Assembly: GCF_023336505.1 (NCBI RefSeq)
Contig: NZ_JAMAST010000022.1
Location: forward strand, 1 to 38,108
From: Sporolactobacillus mangiferae
GTDB lineage: Bacteria; Bacillota; Bacilli; Bacillales; Sporolactobacillaceae
Reading direction: 5' to 3'
Length of the DNA: 38,108 nucleotides
Both the position numbers and the translations under genes were made by a program. Positions 34,819-38,108 of the stretch are shown here, one piece after another (position 1 is the first letter of the stretch; every line of letters begins with the position of its first letter). The notes under the pieces were generated by a model. The model worked only from the letters and a program-made list of their open reading frames with translations, was not told where the DNA came from and searched no databases.

Positions 34819-35061
34819 TTAGCCCATGGCTTCATGACATAATCGCTCATTCTCGATCGTCCGAATGACTGGATACTTGCCTGCATCCTTATCCATGTAC
34901 TTAATGGTCATATGATGTTTGCCAAAGTTTTTATCGTCTTCAGCCGATTCCCATTCATAACTGACATGAACCCTTCCCTTATCAATCTTCTCTCCGTTGT
35001 AGTAAACAACCGGAACAGAATCCATATCGTCAACCCTTATCTCGAACAAAGGTTTCGCCAT
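34819..35061 (-). CDS. Small phage-type hypothetical protein, 80 residues
   Basis: The 80-residue protein starts at ATG 35061 behind AGGAGGTTGTG. It is predicted to be mostly beta strands (FEIRVDDMDSVPVVYYNGEK, GRVHVSYEWES) and has no known motif. It is followed by the HNH remnant, and a decayed copy of its end lies at 26615-26689 next to another HNH remnant, so the two genes travelled together, probably in a phage module near the terminase region. Confidence 0.6.
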   Translation of the reverse strand: MAKPLFEIRVDDMDSVPVVYYNGEKIDKGRVHVSYEWESAEDDKNFGKHHMTIKYMDKDAGKYPVIRTIENERLCHEAMG

Positions 35062-35153
35062 CTCTGCACAACCTCCTAAATTTGTGTATACAAAAACAGG
35101 ACACCATGATTGGCATCTTGTTCCTATTATTTGATCCGTTTTTTTAACATGTG

Positions 35154-35378
35154 TTATTTTTTTGGTGTTGCCATTCCCTTTCCAAAATCATATTTTTGAT
35201 TGCAGTCATCACAATCACAAGAAATATTTCTATTTCTGTAACCAGGAATATCATCGTGTTCGTAGTATACTTTCCCTTTGCCACACGGACATTCATAGAC
35301 AATGTTTGTTGTATCTCCCCAATTTCCTCCCGCCGCTCCGACAACGTGTGATTCCTCATTGATTACTTTTAATTGCAA
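35154..35378 (-). CDS. Small zinc-ribbon-like protein
   Basis: The protein has CPCG near its middle and CDCDDC towards the end, spaced as a zinc-binding knuckle pair, with HDDIPGYRNR between. I recall similar short proteins in phage and plasmid regions of Bacilli but no function. The start is uncertain: TTG 35378 lies six bases behind GGAGATG and gives 74 residues; the ATG at 35393 in the same frame gives 79. It belongs to the decayed phage area. Confidence 0.55.
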   Translation of the reverse strand: MQLKVINEESHVVGAAGGNWGDTTNIVYECPCGKGKVYYEHDDIPGYRNRNISCDCDDCNQKYDFGKGMATPKK

Positions 35379-35393
35379 TAGGATCATCTCCAT

Positions 35394-35875
35394 TTAGCAT
35401 TATAATGTGTTTAATTACTTTGCCAAACGAAGATATTTTCCTGCACGAAAATAGAGCGCCGATTAAACGCTCATAAAAAACGCCTACACTAATAAGACCA
35501 TTCGTAAGACAAATTCAGGAGAATACTACATCTTTGATTGCCAGTGAAAGTTCTTTGGCCCATGAACCTATAGACTGCAAGTCCATTTGTTCATTAAATT
35601 TTCCTGTTATTTCTGTAACAGAATCAATATTCACGATGGATTATCGACAGAGGCTCAACCATTTTCACTTCCATCATCGTTTTGAAGACGGCACTTAAAA
35701 AGTGTGTTTCGATTATTCAAACGAAAATCGAGGGGGGCCTCTCTCTCGATTCTTTTGAAGCAGTTTCCAGGCCGTCTCTGCGTTTGCAGCCAGGGTGATT
35801 GGACAGCGAATCTGCATCTTGTCAACGGTGGTGCCTAACTGAACTTTTTATTGATTTCCTCAGCAGCTCATTCGT
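35394..35875. other. Gene-poor stretch at the island's right end
   Basis: No well-supported gene is seen. A 39-codon minus-strand frame at 35515-35634 (GTG start, ending AIKDVVFS) has no ribosome site and may be a remnant. An imperfect hairpin AATCGAG..CTCGATT at about 35733-35757 is followed by CTTTT and could be a weak terminator. Confidence 0.4.
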
Positions 35876-36871
35876 TTATTTCGCTTTATGTATCATTTTC
35901 TCTATTAAATCCCGTTCGCGCTCTAATTTCATTCCCGCTTTCCACTCATAGTCAGCAGATCTTTCGCAAGCCCATTCCGCTGTTTCACGGATTGTCTCCT
36001 GAATCGGGCGAAATGTAAGTCCGGACTGGATGGCTTTTCGATGATCCACGGCTTGAAATCCGTTCATATTTTCTTTTAGAGGGATCCAGAGCGGCATTTC
36101 AGTCCAGGCAGTCACATGTTGTTCAAGTAAAAATTCTTCTGTTGCCCACTGAAACTGTACTTCCGCATTCAGGGTCTGGGCACAGGAATCAAGAAAGGTC
36201 TTCATGGTCAACGGTTCTTTTGGTCCGGTCGCATGATAGATACCTGTCTGCTTTCCTTCTGCCATATTCAGAATCCATAAGGCCAGGTCCCTGACATCGA
36301 TCCATTGGATCCGCGCATCCGGATCACCAGGTGCGAGTACGGTCCCCCCTTTCATGATCCGCCATGGCCAATAAGTAAAGCGATCAGTCGGATCATGGGG
36401 CCCGACAATCAGACCGGGACGGACGATCAGTGCACGGCCTGGCATCTCCTCCTGAACGGCTGATTCACAAAGTGCCTTCAGCGGGCCATATGTTTCTCCA
36501 TTTATATTTTCTGCCGTTTCATCCATCAATTGGCCGACAGCCGCCTGTTCATTGATGTTTTTCTGATTGAAATCATGATACACAGAAATACTTGATACAA
36601 ACGTGTAGTGATCGGTTCGCCGAGCAAGCAGGTGAGCAGATTTATGGACGATTCTTGGCACATAGCCCGACGTGTCAATAACGGCATCCCATCTTCTGTT
36701 TTTCAGTACCGCTAAATCCCCGTCGCGATCGCCATGCAGCTGTTCAATATCGGGCAAAATATCCGGATGATTGCCCCGATTGAATAAAGTCACGCAATGC
36801 CCCTTTCTCTTTGCGATTTCTGCCAGATGCCGCCCGAGAAAAACCGTTCCGCCTAAAATAAGGATATTCAC
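35876..36871 (-). CDS. NAD-dependent epimerase/dehydratase family protein
   Basis: The 331-residue extended-SDR protein begins with the nucleotide-binding motif GGTVFLGRH (8-16), has SSISVYHD near residue 93 and a YGPLK motif near 128 corresponding to the catalytic Tyr-x3-Lys, and the IVRPGLIVGPHDPTDRF segment typical of the family. It would act on a nucleotide sugar or related compound; substrate is unknown. Translation starts at GTG 36871 behind AAGGAG, with a rather long 12-base spacing. It is a single gene. Confidence 0.82.
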   Translation of the reverse strand: MNILILGGTVFLGRHLAEIAKRKGHCVTLFNRGNHPDILPDIEQLHGDRDGDLAVLKNRRWDAVIDTSGYVPRIVHKSAHLLARRTDHYTFVSSISVYHDFNQKNINEQAAVGQLMDETAENINGETYGPLKALCESAVQEEMPGRALIVRPGLIVGPHDPTDRFTYWPWRIMKGGTVLAPGDPDARIQWIDVRDLALWILNMAEGKQTGIYHATGPKEPLTMKTFLDSCAQTLNAEVQFQWATEEFLLEQHVTAWTEMPLWIPLKENMNGFQAVDHRKAIQSGLTFRPIQETIRETAEWACERSADYEWKAGMKLERERDLIEKMIHKAK

Positions 36872-36954
36872 GATTAAAATCTACTCCTTTTTTCTACTTA
36901 CTTCTTTAAACGTTTATTGACCTCGAATCGTTACAAAAGGGAACCGCTGAATAA

Positions 36955-37095
36955 TCCTCGCTAAGAAATGAGACAAGGAGAGCTGAAGCTCGGGAGAAGA
37001 CGGCCCTGCGCATACTGCAAAGGAAGATGGATCTCCGCATCATCTCTGAGCTAACCGGGCTATCGTTAGAAGACATCATCAGGCTGAATAAATAA
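36955..37095 (+). pseudogene. C-terminal remnant of an Rpn-type PD-(D/E)XK nuclease/transposase
   Basis: The + strand frame reads NETRRAEAREKTALRILQRK, then MDLRIISELTGLSLEDIIRLNK and a TAA at 37093-37095. An acidic-basic helix followed by a short G-(M/L)-L-x-x-I-x-x-x-T-G-L-S-x-x-x-I-x-x-L ending is the usual tail of Rpn family proteins. A stop lies just upstream and the nuclease domain is absent. The dispersed hairpin repeat starts four bases after the stop codon. Confidence 0.6.
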
Positions 37096-37098
37096 CCA

Positions 37099-37188
37099 TT
37101 AGAAAACTTGGCTTCACCAGGCTTCTGGCAAAGGCGAAGCCGCCGTCGCACTTATACTATTTTCCTTAAATTTTTTCTTATAGTATAA
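37099..37188. repeat. Dispersed hairpin repeat, copy B
   Basis: TTAGAAAACTTGGCTTC onward to GCCGTCGCACTTATACTA and TTTTCCTTAAA matches the repeat at 7034-7187. The stem is GGCTTCACC/GGCGAAGCC here, against GGCTTTACC/GGTAAAGCC in copy A. TTATACTAT (37152-37160) and ATAGTATAA (37180-37188) form a perfect outer stem. It directly follows the Rpn-type remnant, so it is probably the right end of that element. Confidence 0.62.
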
Positions 37189-37382
37189 ATTAATGACAGG
37201 CGTCTCGCCTGCCCCAGAGTGCGTGATGCCTGTTTTGCTGTGATTTCAATAAAAGCACGCCAAATCATACTGTTGCTTTCCAGCGTTCTCCCCATATATA
37301 ATATAGAATTTCTTTTGGTCTGTAATTAAAAGGACTTGGCATGAAGAAGGGCAGAATTCGTCCACTCGTGAGTTTGCCCACT
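37189..37382. other. Intergenic DNA beyond the hairpin repeat
   Basis: No gene is seen. It contains CAGGCGTCTCGCCTG (37199-37213), another short inverted repeat similar to GCAGGCGTCTCGCA near 6947, so it may belong to the same kind of element. Confidence 0.35.
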
Positions 37383-37856
37383 TTAATATTCACCTTTAAT
37401 GACAAAGAATGAACCCCGAATGGTTCCGGCAAGTTTAGACTTCTGCCGGGCAAACTTAAACGTTCCTTCTAACTCCATGGGCACCTCCATCCCTTCAGAA
37501 AGCTTAAAACCGACGGCCCGTTTCTTAGGGTTATCGACCGTATACATCACGTTGATCTCAAGGCCGTCCTCATAGAAGACATAGGCAAACTTGATATTTT
37601 CCACTTGAAAACGCGATGTTTCAAGCGGCCTGGCCGCAAACTGAAGATCACGTTCTTCTTTCAGAATTCGGTTTACTCGGTTTACATAGTCAAGCGTCTC
37701 CTGACTTTCCTCAGCTGCTAAAACCGTAAATTGATGCTGATATTTATTCATAAAGTAACGCGCCTCATTGGCACGTAAACCCGCAAGCGCTTCTGCTACA
37801 GGTGACGATTCTAATCCAATCTGAGACACGTTTTTAAAATCAACAACATAAGCCAT
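37383..37856 (-). CDS. Hypothetical protein, 157 residues
   Basis: I do not recognise this protein. It is soluble, mixed alpha/beta: a helical N-terminal half with NEARYFMNKYQHQF and ETLDYVNRVNRILKEE, then beta strands from about residue 85 to the end. ATG 37856 is chosen because AAGGAG lies eight bases upstream; the ATG two codons earlier is too close to it. It is a single gene with a promoter at 37958-37985. Confidence 0.7.
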   Translation of the reverse strand: MAYVVDFKNVSQIGLESSPVAEALAGLRANEARYFMNKYQHQFTVLAAEESQETLDYVNRVNRILKEERDLQFAARPLETSRFQVENIKFAYVFYEDGLEINVMYTVDNPKKRAVGFKLSEGMEVPMELEGTFKFARQKSKLAGTIRGSFFVIKGEY

Positions 37857-37957
37857 GTTCATCGCTCCTTTTATCCTTTGTCGAAATAATTATGCCCATT
37901 CAGCATGCTCATCTCGCCTTGAAATCGGCTCAATCAAGTATTTATCTTCCTCTGATA

Positions 37958-37985
37958 AATATATAATACCCCTAAAACATGTCAA
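37958..37985 (-). promoter_or_regulatory. Promoter of the 157-residue protein gene, within an inverted repeat
   Basis: On the minus strand TTGACA (37980-37985), a 16-bp spacer and TATATT (37958-37963) form a near-consensus promoter. CCCCTAAAACA (37969-37979) and TGTTTAGGGG (37996-38005) form an inverted repeat enclosing the -35 box, possibly an operator. Confidence 0.65.
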
Positions 37986-38108
37986 AAAGTGAAACTGTTT
38001 AGGGGCGATGAAAAAATTGAACGGATTAATGCAATCATGCGGTATGACATGTCAACATAACCATTTTTACAAAAATAGATTTCAGATTCCATTTGCAAAT
38101 TAGTTACT
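37986..38108. other. AT-rich right edge
   Basis: No gene start or end with a ribosome site is seen in the last 120 bases, apart from the right arm of the inverted repeat at 37996-38005. ATGACATGTCAACAT near 38043 is a further small palindromic stretch. Confidence 0.35.

Noticed and set aside
37265-37453. 62-residue minus-strand ORF overlapping the end of the 157-residue protein
   Set aside because: It overlaps a better supported gene in another frame and lacks a ribosome site.

Overview
The window looks like chromosome of an endospore-forming, sugar-fermenting Bacillota. A complete GerA-type germinant receptor operon marks a spore former. The lactic-type tagatose-6-phosphate pathway, CcpA-type cre sites, strong AGGAGG ribosome sites and moderate GC suggest Sporolactobacillaceae or a near relative. 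The genus is inference. No rRNA, tRNA or CRISPR array was seen.

Left part (1-4642): the first codons of a leftward gene with a cre-like site and a palindrome upstream; then a ger operon on the + strand (small two-helix D-type subunit, gerA, gerB, gerC lipoprotein) closed by a bidirectional terminator.

Sugar region (4643-13869, all - strand): two transcription units. The distal one is lacA-lacB-aldose epimerase. The proximal one is lacA-lacB-lacC-gatA-gatB-gatC-lacD followed by a DeoR-type repressor gene. The two LacA/LacB pairs are about 97 percent identical in protein. Both lacA promoters carry TGTTT motifs spaced exactly 10 bp, and the large operon has a cre-like site between its -35 and -10 boxes. 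Together the genes import a hexose as its 6-phosphate and run Gal-6-P to Tag-6-P to Tag-1,6-bisP to triose phosphates. No galactitol-1-phosphate dehydrogenase or phospho-beta-galactosidase is present, so galactose is the likely substrate. A secreted GH35 beta-galactosidase at 19408-22311, also with a cre-like site, could supply it.

Middle (13870-25521): an orphan plasmid-type Rep_3 initiator with iteron-like repeats, an HrtBA-like ABC exporter pair, an unrecognised 299-residue protein, a TetR/SDR pair with clear operators and an apparently leaderless tetR, the GH35 enzyme, a divergent GyrI-like/WYL-regulator pair, a 21-bp tandem repeat and a GT4 glycosyltransferase.

Island (about 25750-35400): decayed mobile DNA around a polymorphic toxin locus. 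It holds a probable integrase tail, two copies of a phage module (HNH nuclease plus an 80-residue protein), a Y-family polymerase fragment and an IS110-family remnant. Between the two phage-module copies lies a WapA-type YD-repeat protein split into two reading frames that overlap by GTGA, followed by a DUF5063-like candidate immunity gene.

Right part (35400-38108): an NAD-dependent epimerase-like protein, a C-terminal remnant of an Rpn-type nuclease/transposase joined to a dispersed hairpin repeat that also occurs near 7034-7187, and an unrecognised 157-residue protein with its own promoter.
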